Origin: Halichoerus grypus
Taxonomy: Eukaryota > Chordata > Mammalia > Carnivora > Phocidae
Length of the DNA stretch: 64,000 nucleotides
NCBI RefSeq assembly: GCF_964656455.1
Contig: NC_135724.1
Location: 12,981,414 to 13,045,413, forward strand
Direction of reading: 5' to 3'
Part shown: positions 32,513-44,245 of the stretch, one piece after another
Layout: each line of letters begins with the position of its first letter
Numbering within the stretch: the stretch's first letter is position 1
Notes under the pieces: model-generated
Databases searched by the model: none
Seen by the model: the letters and a program-made list of their open reading frames with translations, nothing else
What the model was told of the DNA's origin: nothing
Position numbers and translations under genes: made by a program

Positions 32513-34763
32513 TTTTAAAATTTCATAATAACTTTCAGACATTGTTTGTCTTTTCATTTTCAATCTCTCACAAATATGCAGCAGTTTTCCAGAGGCTGTT
32601 TGATGTGTCTTCCCTTAAACCAAATTTTAAAGAGATTTGAAGACAATAAAAAACGTTACTCATCCTTCTGCAATTTTTTCCTTTAGAAAAGAGTTGTTTT
32701 TCATAAAAATATGTTATTCATGTTAATATGTCATGGTTATATTATTGTCATTTTTAATAAATTAGTAAATATTTCAAAATTTCTCCAGTTTTAATTTCTA
32801 ATTGGGAAATACTGATAGACATATCTGACATCAAAAAAAAGAAAGAAAGAAAAACAGCTCTTTGGGATCCTCAGTAATTTTTAAGAGTGTAAAGGGGTCT
32901 TGAAATTTAAAAGTTTGAGAACTGTTGTTCTATTGAAAGGTCCACCTGTCTGTCCAATCCAGTAGTTAATGATCAAGCCGGAGGGCACCTGGGTAACTCA
33001 AGCAGTCGGGGCATAACCCTTTCTAGAACAGAGCGGAGCTACATGGACTCTTCAGGCTCAGCCTGAGCCCAGGACAGAATGTGTCTGAGGGCCATAGAAT
33101 GATATTACTACCCCTGGCTGACTAGGGCACAGGCCAAGGCTTGAAGCATTCCCCCAAAGCCGTCGGGCACTGTGTAGTCACACACACAGACACAAAGAGC
33201 GAACATGACATTGAAGGACCTCTGGTAGGACACGCTCCCTGGTGTCAGACAAAGTATCAGCACTCAGGACAGAGGGCTTCCTGCCAACAGGACCTAAAGA
33301 GCTGTTAGAGTCAATGCATGAATAGGATCTCAATTGTGTACCTTATACCTTAACAGAAATTCAAAATTCAAAGATACAAAAATAAGACCAAGGAATGGGC
33401 CCCTGGTCTACAAATATGTTTTCAGAATTCTGCCTTTTATGGGACATGTGGCTTGTGTGTAGGATGGATTCAAAAAGACTATAATATATCTCGAAGTCTG
33501 TAAAAGGAAATTCATTACCAAAAAAAAAAAAAAAATGTTTTGTTGACCCGTTCATGCTCGCTTGTCATCTCCAATGACTTCTTCCTCTTTCATTTTATGT
33601 CCCCGATAAGAACAGCTAAGTGAGCTTAGGTCTGTGTTCTCACTGAAAACCTACTACAAGGTAACCTTCAATCTTACATTTCTCTGGGGCCCATGACCTT
33701 CTCCTCTCTCCTCAGGGTTGGGGTCTGCATGGATGACAGCCCATTCTCAGGCGAAGGAGCCCAGTATCAGGTGTGCAGAAGGCAATGAGATAGAAACGGA
33801 AGCATATGGGGTGTTTGGACCGGTAGGACCACTACAGGGAAATTTAAAAAAACTTCACAAAAGGTTTGGGGAATCCATGTATACGGACTTTCAGGACAAG
33901 AAGTCTGGCTTTCTCCAACAGCAAATTTAACATTGACGGTGCGGACTTCATCTACAGTTAAAATTCAGCATGAGTTATTTCTCCATCAAAGAGAGATGCC
34001 TACATGAGCTATTTCTTCACCAAAGAGGAAAGCCTAAACCCAGGTCACTGGGAACTTCTCAAAGCTTTTACAACTTGAGGCCTAATCACATTAATACTAA
34101 TATGAAAACATACCAACTCTGCTCGAACAGACATCAGCAGTCCTTCCAAGCATCTATTTCCCACCGTCCCGAAGAGAAATTAGAATAATTTTGCATAATC
34201 AATAACAAACTTTACTAAAGTTTGATTTCCTTCTTGTGTGTAAGGCCTTGGAGTAATCCACTAAGGGAATTTTGACAGCAAACTCCAGGAAGCGGATCGA
34301 AGGGTAAGGAAATTCTCATTTTGTTCAAGTGAAGCACTCTTCTTTCATGCTTTATAGCATTTGAAGATAAACGTAGTCTAAATGGTTCTATGTGAGTACA
34401 AGATTGTGGTGGTTTTAGTACAGTTGATTACACAATATAATTAACACTGTGTTGCAATTCAAGTCTCAGAGTCAGGCCTCTGTTGGAAAATACAAATCAG
34501 TACATGTCTATCAGCTGAGGCTTCCCTGACAGGAGCAGACCCTCCCTTTCAAGAGTCTGTTCCTTTGCATGAAGAGTCCTCAGTGCGTGAGGTGTGCTTT
34601 CTTATCTGTGTGCTGACAAGCTCCTTTCCCAGAAAAGGTCTCCTTCGAGTTGGGGAAGGTCATGCAGCCCCTTCATATCTGAGGTCCCAGAGACAATAAC
34701 ATTGTTTGATGCTTGACAAAGGAAGCAGAAAATGACAGCACGTGGAAATTGCTGTAGGGGCAG

Positions 34764-34821
34764 TCACCAAGCAAGTAATCAATCAGACATTGCATGGTAA
34801 ATCTGATCCCTTGCTTGGTGA
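34764..34821. repeat. Bipartite inverted repeat / hairpin in SERPINB5 intron 1
   Basis: TCACCAAGCAAG at 34764-34775 is a perfect inverted match of CTTGCTTGGTGA at 34810-34821. Inside it, ATCAGA (34782-34787) pairs with TCTGAT (34802-34807), leaving a 14-base apical loop and an asymmetric internal loop of 6 and 2 bases. The stem would form in the transcript of either strand. Its origin is unknown; it could be a small transposon remnant or a structured RNA element. Confidence 0.6.
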
Positions 34822-35439
34822 TTATTACCAACTGACCTAAAAATACTTAAGACTGATCTGGTCTAAAGTAGCTCCAAGGGATGACTTTGGCCACAGCCAA
34901 TTACCACCTCGCTGTGCTGCAAGACAAAACACGCAAACAAATCTTGGCAATGTTAGCAATACGAGCCCAGGAAAATGCGTCAGGTCCTACACGGACCATT
35001 TTGAGTAGTGAATGCTATAAAAATTATGCGTACAAGAGTAGAAATTAGAAAAGAAAAGAGTACAGATTAGCAAGTCCTACATAATAAATGTACATGTCTA
35101 ATGACATGTGTTCAGAGTGTTAAAATCGCTGCAACTTTTTTGGTTTCACTTTTCACTTTGTTACAGAGAGAACTTCTTTCATTTTCATGAAAACCTTCTG
35201 ACAATTATAACAAATAAAGAGAACTTCCATTACAGCTTCAACATAGAAAACACTACATCTTTTAGTCACTTAAATGTTTAAGAGGCACTTTTATGTTAAC
35301 CAGAGAAAAGTGAGATGGAAATTTAAGTAAGAAATGCAAATGCAACAAACAAAAAGTTGTCAGAATGTATTGCAAAGTTGCCTGTTGTTTGCATTGAATC
35401 CTAAAATCATAGATCTTTCAAGTGGGACAAGATCTTGGA

Positions 35440-35580
35440 ATGGATCTAGTCTGGCTCCTCCCCTTCATGTTACAGATGAGGAAAGTAAGGCAGACAGAGA
35501 TGAAGTGATTGTCCCAGGCCACTCACACGGGGAGTGAGAGTGGCAAATCCAGACCTTCATTTCCACCAGCTGCCGGCCAC
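35440..35580 (-). mobile_element. MIR-like SINE in intron 1
   Basis: CATGTTACAGATGAGGAAAG, TGAAGTGATTGTCCCAGGCC and the following GGCAAATCCAGACC fit the reverse MIR or MER5-type pattern. Diverged. Confidence 0.5.
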
Positions 35581-37309
35581 GTGCTCCCCACCACACCTCA
35601 TCGCCTTCCCTCTCGGTAATTGTGTCTTCACTGGTGTGTGTTCTCTCGGAAGTCTTCAGAGTTCCAAAAATCCTACATGTCCTCAATTACCCTTTCAGAG
35701 ATACCCAGAGACTTTGCATGTTTTTTTTTTAAATACACACAAAACTTTTTTTACCATTTTCCAAGAAGCTCTTGTTCTCTTCCTGCTCTTTACATTGCAA
35801 ACTATGAATTCGATATTGCTTTCATTTAATAAGTGTTAACTGGGGACCTCCTGTGTCAGGCACTGAGCTAGACATTAGGAAGTCACAAGTGAACACACAC
35901 GGTTCCTGCCTCTGTGGAGCTGTCATGTGGCATGTCACGTGTGATGGTGTCCTTAGCACTTGGATGGGTGCACCAGTTTCTGGTGGGAGCCCTCAGGGGA
36001 GACAGCTCACTCACAGTACAATCTTAGTGAGGTCTCCTCAGAGACAGTTCCAAGTAAGTCACACGAAAGCAAGTCCTGAAGGAGAAGTAGGAGTTAGCCA
36101 TGCAAAACTGTGTGCCAGAGAGAACGGACCCAATTCAGAGACTGCAGGGGGTCCCAAATGAGTGGAGCCACACACACTAGGATGTGCACAGGGTCAGTGT
36201 GCTCACTTCTCTAGCCCTATAGCTGGTCACTGGCCCCTGCATAAAGATTCCTAATGTTTTTAATGCATCTAAGCCAATGGTCCTCAAGCTTTTCATCTAT
36301 AGACCATTTGGATGAGATAAAGACCTTGTGGGTAGGTTGACCATATGTCCCACTTTGCCTGAGACAGTCCTGGTTTTTCTGTCTTGTCCTGAAATTAGCA
36401 AGAGTGCCCCTTTTGCTCTCAAACATGTTGTATTTGAACAAGATAATTTCACTCTATGTATAGATCCATTCTTCTACGCACATTTGCACATACAAACACA
36501 CACACACGGCTATGTGCATGGTTTTTTTTCCTTAAAAACTATTTTTCACTGTGTCACATTATTGTGGATATCATTTAGCCTAGCTGGCCTCAGTTTACAG
36601 ATGAAGAAAAATGTGGTGAAAAAAATCAGTATTTGGTCTAGCCAGTCCCAAGGCAAGGTCTTGAGAAACCTTGCCTATTGTAATAACTATAATGGAATGC
36701 CTAAAAACAGTCTCTGCTGTCTGCACTCACAAGAAGAGAAAGTCAGAGCCAGATTAAGAAAATGGGAGACCTTGCAGCTTCTGCAGCGTGAAAGAATCTC
36801 ATGAGGATTAAGTGAAGTTTTGAATGAGTAGATGTGTGTGAAAAGTGCTTTGTTAGCAGGAGAGAACGACGCAGCTATTAGTAATAAGGTCAATTGCTTA
36901 ATTGCCAATGGCGGGGGAGCCTCTCCTGTGCTCAGATACTCTGTTTAGAAGCCTGCTCTTGACCACTGAGCCTTCCCATTGCTGCCCAACAGTAAACTAG
37001 AATCAGGCTTGCCGTACCAGAATGACCAATTGCTCAGACTGCGTACCTTCAAAGTCAAGCATAGGGATTGAAGTAGCAGAATTCAAGGCGTTAGGAAGCA
37101 AAGAAATAAACCCACTGAGTCATATGGAGAATCCTTTCTTCAGGCAGGCATCCATCTCTCCACCCATCAAGGTACCCATCAAACACTTGCACACACTGGC
37201 GGGGACTGAGGTTTGAGACCCACCTGATTCTATTCAAAACCTCTTTGGTGATGTAGGAGTAAAGAAGTCGTTAGGAGTACCTGGGGGTTCATGGAAAAAG
37301 TCTACAAGC

Positions 37310-37450
37310 TGTGGGCTTGAAGGCCTGGATTCTACTTCATCTCCCCACTTATAAGCTGTTTGACTGTGGACACCACTTCACCTCTGTGAACCTCCATTCC
37401 TCAACCACAACGTAAAGGGCTGAGCCAGAGTGTGGCTAACCCCTCAGCTC
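37310..37450 (+). mobile_element. MIR-like SINE in intron 1
   Basis: GGCCTGGATTCTACTTCATC, TATAAGCTGTTTGACTGTGG and CACCTCTGTGAACCTCCATT fit MIR on the plus strand. Confidence 0.6.
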
Positions 37451-38183
37451 TGTGAATCTGTACCTAATCTGATTACAAGCCAACAGAACAGCCTGGCCTA
37501 TTAAAATTGATCTTTAGTATGATACACCTCAATGAAGCCATAAAAACCACAGTGTCTATGAGCAAGAAACTATGAACCAGCCTATTTGAAATGTTGCCCA
37601 AGAACACACATGTGAAATACGTAATATGTTTCAAGTGTCCTGAAACCCAGAAATAGGGAGAGAAAATATTCCCTGCCTGGAAGAATGTGGTTCCTAGTAA
37701 GCGAACACTGACTGGGTGCTTAAAAATGCCAAAAAGAAAAGTGGTTCCAAAATCAGACTCTCACCCAACCAGGAAGGTGAGCCAGACATTCAAATGCCTG
37801 CTGAGTCTCTCCAGGTTTCCAGCACCATGCCCTTTCTGAAACTAGCATTACAAAATTCATTTTGAATTCCCAGATAGGGCTGAAAAGGTCCTCAGAAAAA
37901 CTTTCCCCTCCAGAAATCACTGTCACACAGCCCCACCACCACCACCCAAACCTCCTAGCCGTGTTATCTCTTCATACTTGCACCTCTCCTGGCTAAGTGA
38001 TGTCGCTCCCTACACGGCATTCCTGGTTCCCAAAGGACCAAGAGCTCAAGCCCCCCGCCTGTCCTGGACAATAACCACTATGTCAACTTCCTTCACCACC
38101 TCGAAGCAGCTCAAATCATTATTTGGTTTTAAGAATCTTCCTGAAAAGAGGAATCACCAGCCCTACCACCGCACTTTGCTTAC

Positions 38184-38240
38184 CTGGAGTCACAGTTATC
38201 CTGGAAAATGCACGGCAAGGGAAAAGGAAAGTGAGGGACG
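38184..38240 (-). other. SERPINB5: SERPINB5 exon 1 (5'UTR, non-coding); outer boundary approximate
   Basis: On the minus strand this reads CATTTTCCAGGATAACTGTG followed by ACTCCAG, then the donor GTAAGC (GT at 38183-38182). This matches the human SERPINB5 5'UTR as I remember it, immediately before the exon that carries the ATG. It contains no start codon in frame with the protein. The 3' edge at 38184 is firm because of the donor. The transcription start is not visible, and the 38240 limit is only the point where similarity to the remembered human leader fades. Intron 1 (31157-38183) separates it from coding exon 2. Confidence 0.8.
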
Positions 38241-38560
38241 CGGAAGGACCTTGATGTAGGGGCAAACCCTCTGTGGGGCAGAGGCAAGGCTGGCTCCCCT
38301 GAACCGGCCCCACGCCCTCTGTGACCACTCCCAGCCCGCGCTCCCGCCGCCTCCCACTGCTGCACTCCCAGCTCTTACTCAGGCCTCTTGGCAGCTGGTC
38401 CATGAGCGAAAAAAATGATTCAGGCTGAAGTTGCTGTTGTCTGCACAGCTTCCAAAGGCCTCTGACGTGCTCGGGCAGGAAGGGCTGTCGGTGGATCCTG
38501 CCTTGGGCTAAATACATACATTCCTAGGTACAGAAGGGCAACCCTGGGAGGCCACGTGGG
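38240..38560 (-). promoter_or_regulatory. SERPINB5: Probable SERPINB5 promoter, GC-richer, no clear TATA box
   Basis: The sequence directly upstream of exon 1 is more GC-rich than its surroundings, especially 38295-38365, with several CpGs (CCGG, CCCGCGC, CCGCC) and CACCC/GC-box-like runs. GGAA cores lie at about 38225 and 38242 on the plus strand (possible ETS sites). An E-box CAGCTG is near 38392 and CACGTG near 38553. I see no TATA box. Human maspin is reported to be controlled by ETS, AP-1 and p53-family factors and by CpG methylation. The motif matches here are short and unproven, so the call rests mainly on position. Confidence 0.5.
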
Positions 38561-38989
38561 ACCGGAAGATGAAATATGATATGAAATAGAAGGAAAATGT
38601 GATGGTCGTAATGATTCATACTTCTCAAATAGGGTGGTGCCCCAAAAAGCTCCCTAACCTCTACCTTTCCACGTCAACTGGAATAGCTCATCCTGCCTAG
38701 AATGCCAAAGAGGTACTACCAATTAAACAGAGCGGCGATCACAAAAGAAGAGGGTCTATAAATTAAATAAATTCTGCTTAGCAAAATATGTAATACCATT
38801 GATAGGACGAAGTGCTGGATGAAGCTCCCAGTGACTAAGATTACACAGCTCTGCTCTTTGCGGAGCCTGCTCTTTGCAGAGTCCGAATTTCCTGCCTCCC
38901 TGCAGCTCCTTCATTTAGTACGACCTATACCCTTCCTAGCAAATCTGTTCTCAGGAAAGTACCTGCAACTAAGCCAACTGGTTCTCTGC

Positions 38990-39186
38990 TGTACTCACCT
39001 AAGGTTCTCTATTGTTCGTTTATCACACACTTTCACGATCAGCTGTTTATTGCACGGTCTTTTCTATCCAGCTACGAATCTTAACGATAAAGACCAAGCC
39101 TCGTTCATTTTTGTAACACCAACCCTTGGTGCGGACTTGATAGACAGTATGCAGTCAATAAATGCTTGTTGTCTAAATGAATGAGA
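38990..39186 (+). mobile_element. L2/MIR-like 3' tail
   Basis: TTTATCACACACTTTCACG leads to a tail with GTATGCAGTCAATAAATGCT and GTCTAAATGAATGAG, a typical L2 terminal pattern. Confidence 0.55.
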
Positions 39187-40885
39187 GCACCTCGTTCTGC
39201 CAAACTAAGATTGACTGATAGCTTCCCTTCCCCGGATGCCTGGTTATTATTAATCAGGAGCAAAGTCATAAACTAAATGAGTTGAACTCTGAAAGTAGAC
39301 TCTTAGGCATCAGCGGGGCAAGTGGAGGTAAGAAGGTCATCAGAGGGTGATGTGGGCAGGAAGCTTCTCAAAAATTACACTCTCCAGTCCTAGTGGGGAA
39401 ATGTGGGTTTAGGGGCAGAGTCATTCCTTGGGAAACTCACAGTACCTCTCCTTGCTTGAGCTATCCCAGACAAAGCGCTTAACCGCTCCAGCCTGTGTCC
39501 TCATCTGTAAAATGAAATACACATACGCATGAAGACACAATACATAGGATTCGTCTGGCACATGGTGTGTGCTCCCTGCTGATGGCCGTTACTATTTTAC
39601 CGCTTTGCCGGTTCCTCAGGCAGGCACAGGCTCAGGGAAGACTCACAATGGCCCAAAGCCTGGTTCAGAGGATTCACACCTAATTCACCGCAATAATTTA
39701 TTGAACAGCTGCTGCACGCTTGCCACTGTGACCCAAAGATTTTCAAGAGACTTGCGCTTAAATCAGACAGCTTTGTCCTTTCTCCCTTTTGATGTTTGAA
39801 TTCCCTCTGCAACACTCCTGCTCAGCGCTTGTCAAACCTGGACAGAAATGCTTCTGGTGACAGGAATTCCGCAATGCCCAAGGAAACCCGAACATAATTC
39901 TGACTGTTGGAAATAAATATTTCTTTAAAAATACTAAATGGAAAGGGATCCGGCTGTTTGTAGGAAGTACCATTTGCTCTACGATTCCCCAAATGACCTC
40001 TAATTTTCTTCTCTTTCATTTGCCACAAAAACCATGTGGTTGTGCATTAAAGAGTAGATTTTTTGTTTTTTTTTTTTTAGATAGAAGAAATAGAGCTTAA
40101 AGAATGAATTATCCATTCAGTCATCAAACAATTTTATCAGACAGAATTTTCTCCAGTTCAACAAAAGCAATCATCAGCCCAAATATTTAATAACCTAGGA
40201 GACTATTTTGTTGGTGCTTTTTCTTACCTGTAGTCTGAAACACTGCAAACGTTATTAACTTGATTACTCAGCATTTTGGCTGAGGGATGGCTTACCACAC
40301 CCAGCCACTCCCAGGAACCATTCAAAGGAGCTTTGTTACAGCCTGCTTAGAATTCTCTCTCTCTCTCTCTCTCTTCTCTTCCAAGAAGATAAATTTCAGC
40401 CAAGAATTCCTGAGTACTCTCCCCAGATACCTACAAATCATCAAGTGTTTTTTTTTACCACTGATAGGTAGGATTCCCACCAATGCATATAACAGTTCTC
40501 CCATACAACAGAGGAATAATGAGAACCGTGCAAATTTCCAACTATTCACAGAAATCACACAATAAAGCCCACACCCAGTCCCTGAGAACAGTCACCTCCT
40601 TTTCACATGTAGAGAAACTGAAATAGAAAAGTTAAGACAACTTTAGCTTAGAGTTTCTAATAGAGACAGAAAAAAAAAAGTCTTCAAAACCCCAGATTTA
40701 TAATCCTTTACCTAAACTATGTCCATTTCAAGAATCCAACAGCTTAACACACTTTCATGCTTTGTGACTTATCAACATCTAGTGTTTGAGAAGCCTAAAA
40801 TTGTGTCTAGAAGAAATTTTATATTAAATGGTAACCTGTAATGGAAAATGACTCACATGAAATTTCTACTAAGATGCAAACTTAC

Positions 40886-40906
40886 GGGGTGGGGGGGGAG
40901 GGGGGG
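40886..40906 (+). repeat. G-rich tract
   Basis: Runs of 4, 8 and 7 G separated by single T or A. Longer G-rich sequence lies at 43807-43858, and a run of 14 G at 28045-28058 in SERPINB5 intron 2. Confidence 0.9.
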
Positions 40907-41559
40907 AACTAACACTGAAAAAACAAATAAAGGGTAAAGCAAGATTCCAGAATTAAACCACAAGCAGATAGCATGAGTGGTACAATTCTTCATACTGAGT
41001 GTCAGGATATATCCAAGCAGAAAATTCAATATCAAATCACTTATATTTGGTTGATGGATGTAGAGGAAAAGAAGGTGACAGTGTGGGAAAGAGGATTCAA
41101 TTCATCTTGGAGTCAATTCTGAGCCACACTCCATGGTTCAGTAAGTATTAATCATCAGCAAGAAACTTAGCTTCTCTGGGCCTCAGACTCCTGCAACATA
41201 AAGAGGAAAGAGGGGTTGGACCCGTGGTTCTAATGTTCCCTGTAGACGTAAAGGTCAGAGAGTGAAACTTGCCTTTACCTAACCAAAAAAGAGCTCAATG
41301 ACTCAAGAAAATGAATAGTATGGAATGCCTTGAATGTGACATAAAAATGAAATGAAAATTCAATATATTAGTTCATTAAAGACTGGGTTTTAATTCATTA
41401 GGTAATCAAGTTATGTGATCTGGCGACTTCTCATTCAGCTTTTCAAATATTTGTATATATAAGCTATTTTATAATTTTCCTTTTATATGTAATTCTTATA
41501 AGACAAAAGGAACAAATATAAGAATCAAAATACAATCTTTCCAAAATGTCCAGTAGAAA

Positions 41560-41869
41560 TAAGAATTTCAATACAGCCAATAGAAATGTAAATTAGTCAA
41601 CTTTTCTGGGAAATAATAATATCAATTTTGCAATATGTGACCTTTTTATTATTCATCTCCTTTGACCCAATAATACACCTTTTAGAAATCTTTCTTAAGG
41701 AAATAATTACAGATAGAGTCAATGATTAATGTACAGAAATATCCACAGTAATATTATTTATAACAGAAAAGCTAGAAACCAGCTGAATATCCATCACAAG
41801 GAAAATAACTAAATATATGTTTTTGAAGAGTAGTGCCTACAAGATTAAGCTGCATAACAGTAGGCTAAG

Positions 41870-41909
<40 letters not shown>

Positions 41910-42130
41910 GGATTTAGAGACTCTGGTTCTTGCTGTAATGCACTTAAGGTTGACAAATGACGTGTGTGTGTATACTCAGAAGACTTAAAGACAGTGCATC
42001 AAATAATTTAACAGTAATCATTTCCAGCTGATGCAATTGAAAGTGATTTTTAGTTTCTTTTTATACTTCCCTGTATCTGCCAAATTTTCTAGAATTATCA
42101 TCTATTTCTTACGATTGAAAGTTATGTTTC
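41560..42130 (+). mobile_element. Old L1 ORF2/3'UTR remnant with internal TA repeat
   Basis: TTTGACCCAATAATACACC, AAGGAAATAATTACAGA and ATATCCACAGTAATATTATT follow the order of the L1 ORF2 end. A (TA)n tract at 41872-41906 has expanded within it. Confidence 0.7.
41872..41906. repeat. (TA)n microsatellite
   Basis: About 17 uninterrupted TA units within an old L1 remnant. A shorter AT tract is at 26282-26310 and another at 11690-11709. Confidence 0.95.
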
Positions 42131-43424
42131 TGGACAAGTTACTTTCAAAAAAACTATCTGCCACAACCGGGCGTTTGCATAATAAATCTCAAGTTGTAGT
42201 CCATGATTACCCATGCCGTGCAATAAAGGCTATGCAACTCAAAAGCAAAATGGTGTTTTTTAAGAAGTAGAAATTCCAGAGTTTTCCTTTGATGAGGTCC
42301 AGGACTGCTCAGCCATGCAGCAGAACCTGGTGTCCCACCTGAGCCCGGCAACCAGACCCAAACCCTCCCTAGATGAGCCAGGCCAAGGAGAACAGGAGCC
42401 CAACGCCCTGGGGCCCAGGAGCACCTCCAGGAGGATCCCCACCCCAGGAGGGGAGCACAAGTGGGAACAGGCCTGACCCTCTTTCTCCCTCCTCCCACCT
42501 CCTCCCCCGCAGGCTTAGCTGCCATGCTGACTCAGTTGCGGGCCTTGATCTCTGCCTTGCTACATGATGCAACTAAATCATGTCAAGGAGAAGCCAACAC
42601 ACAGCTCTAAGAGAAACTTGGCCATCACCAAGTCCAAATCCCTTGTTTCCAAATGGTGAAACTTAAGCCCACACTGTCTTGTGTGCCCATTTTTAAAAAT
42701 GATGTAAGATTTTTTTTTACTACATGCCTTGTAATAACCTATTTTAAATAAATTCTACTTTTATTCCATTTTATAAATGAAAAAGAAAAAAAATACAGAG
42801 GGACAGGGCTATTGAATAACTTCCCCCAGGTCACAACGTTAGTAAATGGTGGAACCAGATTCCGGTTGAAATCCAGGTGGTGCCCTTAACAAATATACTT
42901 TACTCTTGTATGAAGCACAAGAGTTTGGCTTAAGCTGAATTTTAATGTACCCATTTCATGTGGACTACGGGATATATTATGTAAAATATATGAAGTACCC
43001 CTTCCTCTAATGAGCATTGGTTCTGTGCTGACAGAACCAACAAAATGAGAGAGTGAATGTAAGAATTTATATGTCTTAGAAACATGAAGTCAACTGGCTT
43101 CACTTGGAAAAGGAGGAAATTTTCAAGGAGGCTTCCAAGGAATTTGGGGGGAGGAGGAGAAATGTATGAATCAGCCTACACTATGCATGTAAGGCACCAT
43201 GCCAGGCTCTTCACATGAGAACTCTAGTTCTGGGCTCTACCTCCTAAGATGGGAACTTTCTATCCAGGGTCCTCATTTGCCCCACACCTCGAGGACTCTG
43301 GGATTTGCTTGCTGGAGCTCCAAATCCTCCCAACGTGAAACTTGAGACCTGGCCTTTCTTCCCTGAGCCCCATTCTGTACGTATACCCCTTCATCCACAC
43401 CCATATATCAGTGTATTTGAGTTT

Positions 43425-43560
43425 TATTCCTCCCTAGACTCCAAGCTACATGAGAGCAGGACCATATTTTATTTATCTCTACATTCCTACTCCTCCTTCC
43501 TAGAATTCACACAGTGCTTTGCACACTAACATTAAATAAGCGTATCTTAAATTTGTAAAA
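43425..43560 (+). mobile_element. L2-like 3' tail
   Basis: TAGACTCCAAGCTACATGAG, AGCAGGACCATATTTTATTT and CACAGTGCTTTGCACAC follow the L2 tail consensus. A similar stretch is at 22210-22375 in SERPINB5 intron 5. Confidence 0.65.
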
Positions 43561-43770
43561 CCAACACATGAGCAGAAATCCGTAGTAGGAAAGTAATAAG
43601 TTATCTGTAGCAATGGTGGGTGCAGACAATGACTATCATGAAAGGAACTGGTGTCCAATTCCAAGAAAGAGAGTTGCTGTTTTAGTATTTTCAAACATAA
43701 AGAATTAAAAATTATAGTAAATAAATCAAAGTTTTCTTTTTCTATCTAATTAGATCAAAATACCTATGCT

Positions 43771-43990
43771 ACTGGTTCTTTGACACCATCATGCATCAGA
43801 ATCTTGGTGGGGCGATGGGGTGGTGGGTGGAGGTGGTGGGGGGGTGAGGGAAGGGGGACAGGAAAGGAAGTACAGTCAAACTTCAGATTCCCAGATCCAA
43901 ATCTCCAGGCACTGTGATTCCATAGGTCCAGGCCCTGGAATCTGAATTCCTTTAAGTGGTTCAGGACTGGTTGTTCACAAATCATCCCTT
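43771..43990. mobile_element. hAT-Charlie-like remnant with G-rich insertion
   Basis: CATCATGCATCAGAATCTTGG and later CTTCAGATTCCCAGATCC resemble a diverged Charlie-type element. A G-rich tract at 43807-43858 sits inside it. Family assignment is weak. Confidence 0.4.
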
Positions 43991-44039
43991 CAAAATCACA
44001 GGCTTCCATCAGGGGACTCACTGACACAGGCCATCCAAT

Positions 44040-44245
44040 GGTTAGTGGTGAGACTGGCTGATTCCCAGCTCTGCCATTTACTGACTCCGTGGCCTCGGAC
44101 AATTACTAAACTCACTTTGCCCCAGTCTCCCCATCTGTAATATGGGGTGACATTAGCAACTCTTCATATAATGAGGACGAAATGAGAGAACACATATCAA
44201 GTGCTTCGAAGAGTGCCTGCCACCAATAAAGGTCCAATAAATGTT
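44040..44245 (+). mobile_element. MIR SINE
   Basis: CAGCTCTGCCATTTACTGAC, CCCAGTCTCCCCATCTGTAA and ACCAATAAAGGTCCAATAAA cover the MIR core and tail. Further MIR-like copies lie at about 39440-39570, 41150-41250, 42760-42890 and 53250-53370. Confidence 0.7.

Larger units (their letters stand above)
31157..38183 (-). other. SERPINB5 intron 1
   Basis: A 7.0 kb GT-AG intron in the 5'UTR. It contains a MaLR LTR with an inserted SINE (31340-32048), SINE fragments (32420-32512 and about 32985-33012), a MIR-like stretch (35440-35580), a DNA-transposon-like piece (36330-36450), a further MIR-like stretch (37310-37450) and a bipartite hairpin (34764-34821). An imperfect 34-base tandem duplication lies at 33969-34036. 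No extra exon was recognised. Confidence 0.85.

Noticed and set aside
38119..38517. 132-codon minus-strand open frame at the SERPINB5 promoter
   Set aside because: It crosses the exon 1 donor and the GC-rich promoter; exon 1 is a non-coding leader in human and the frame has no resemblance to a known protein.
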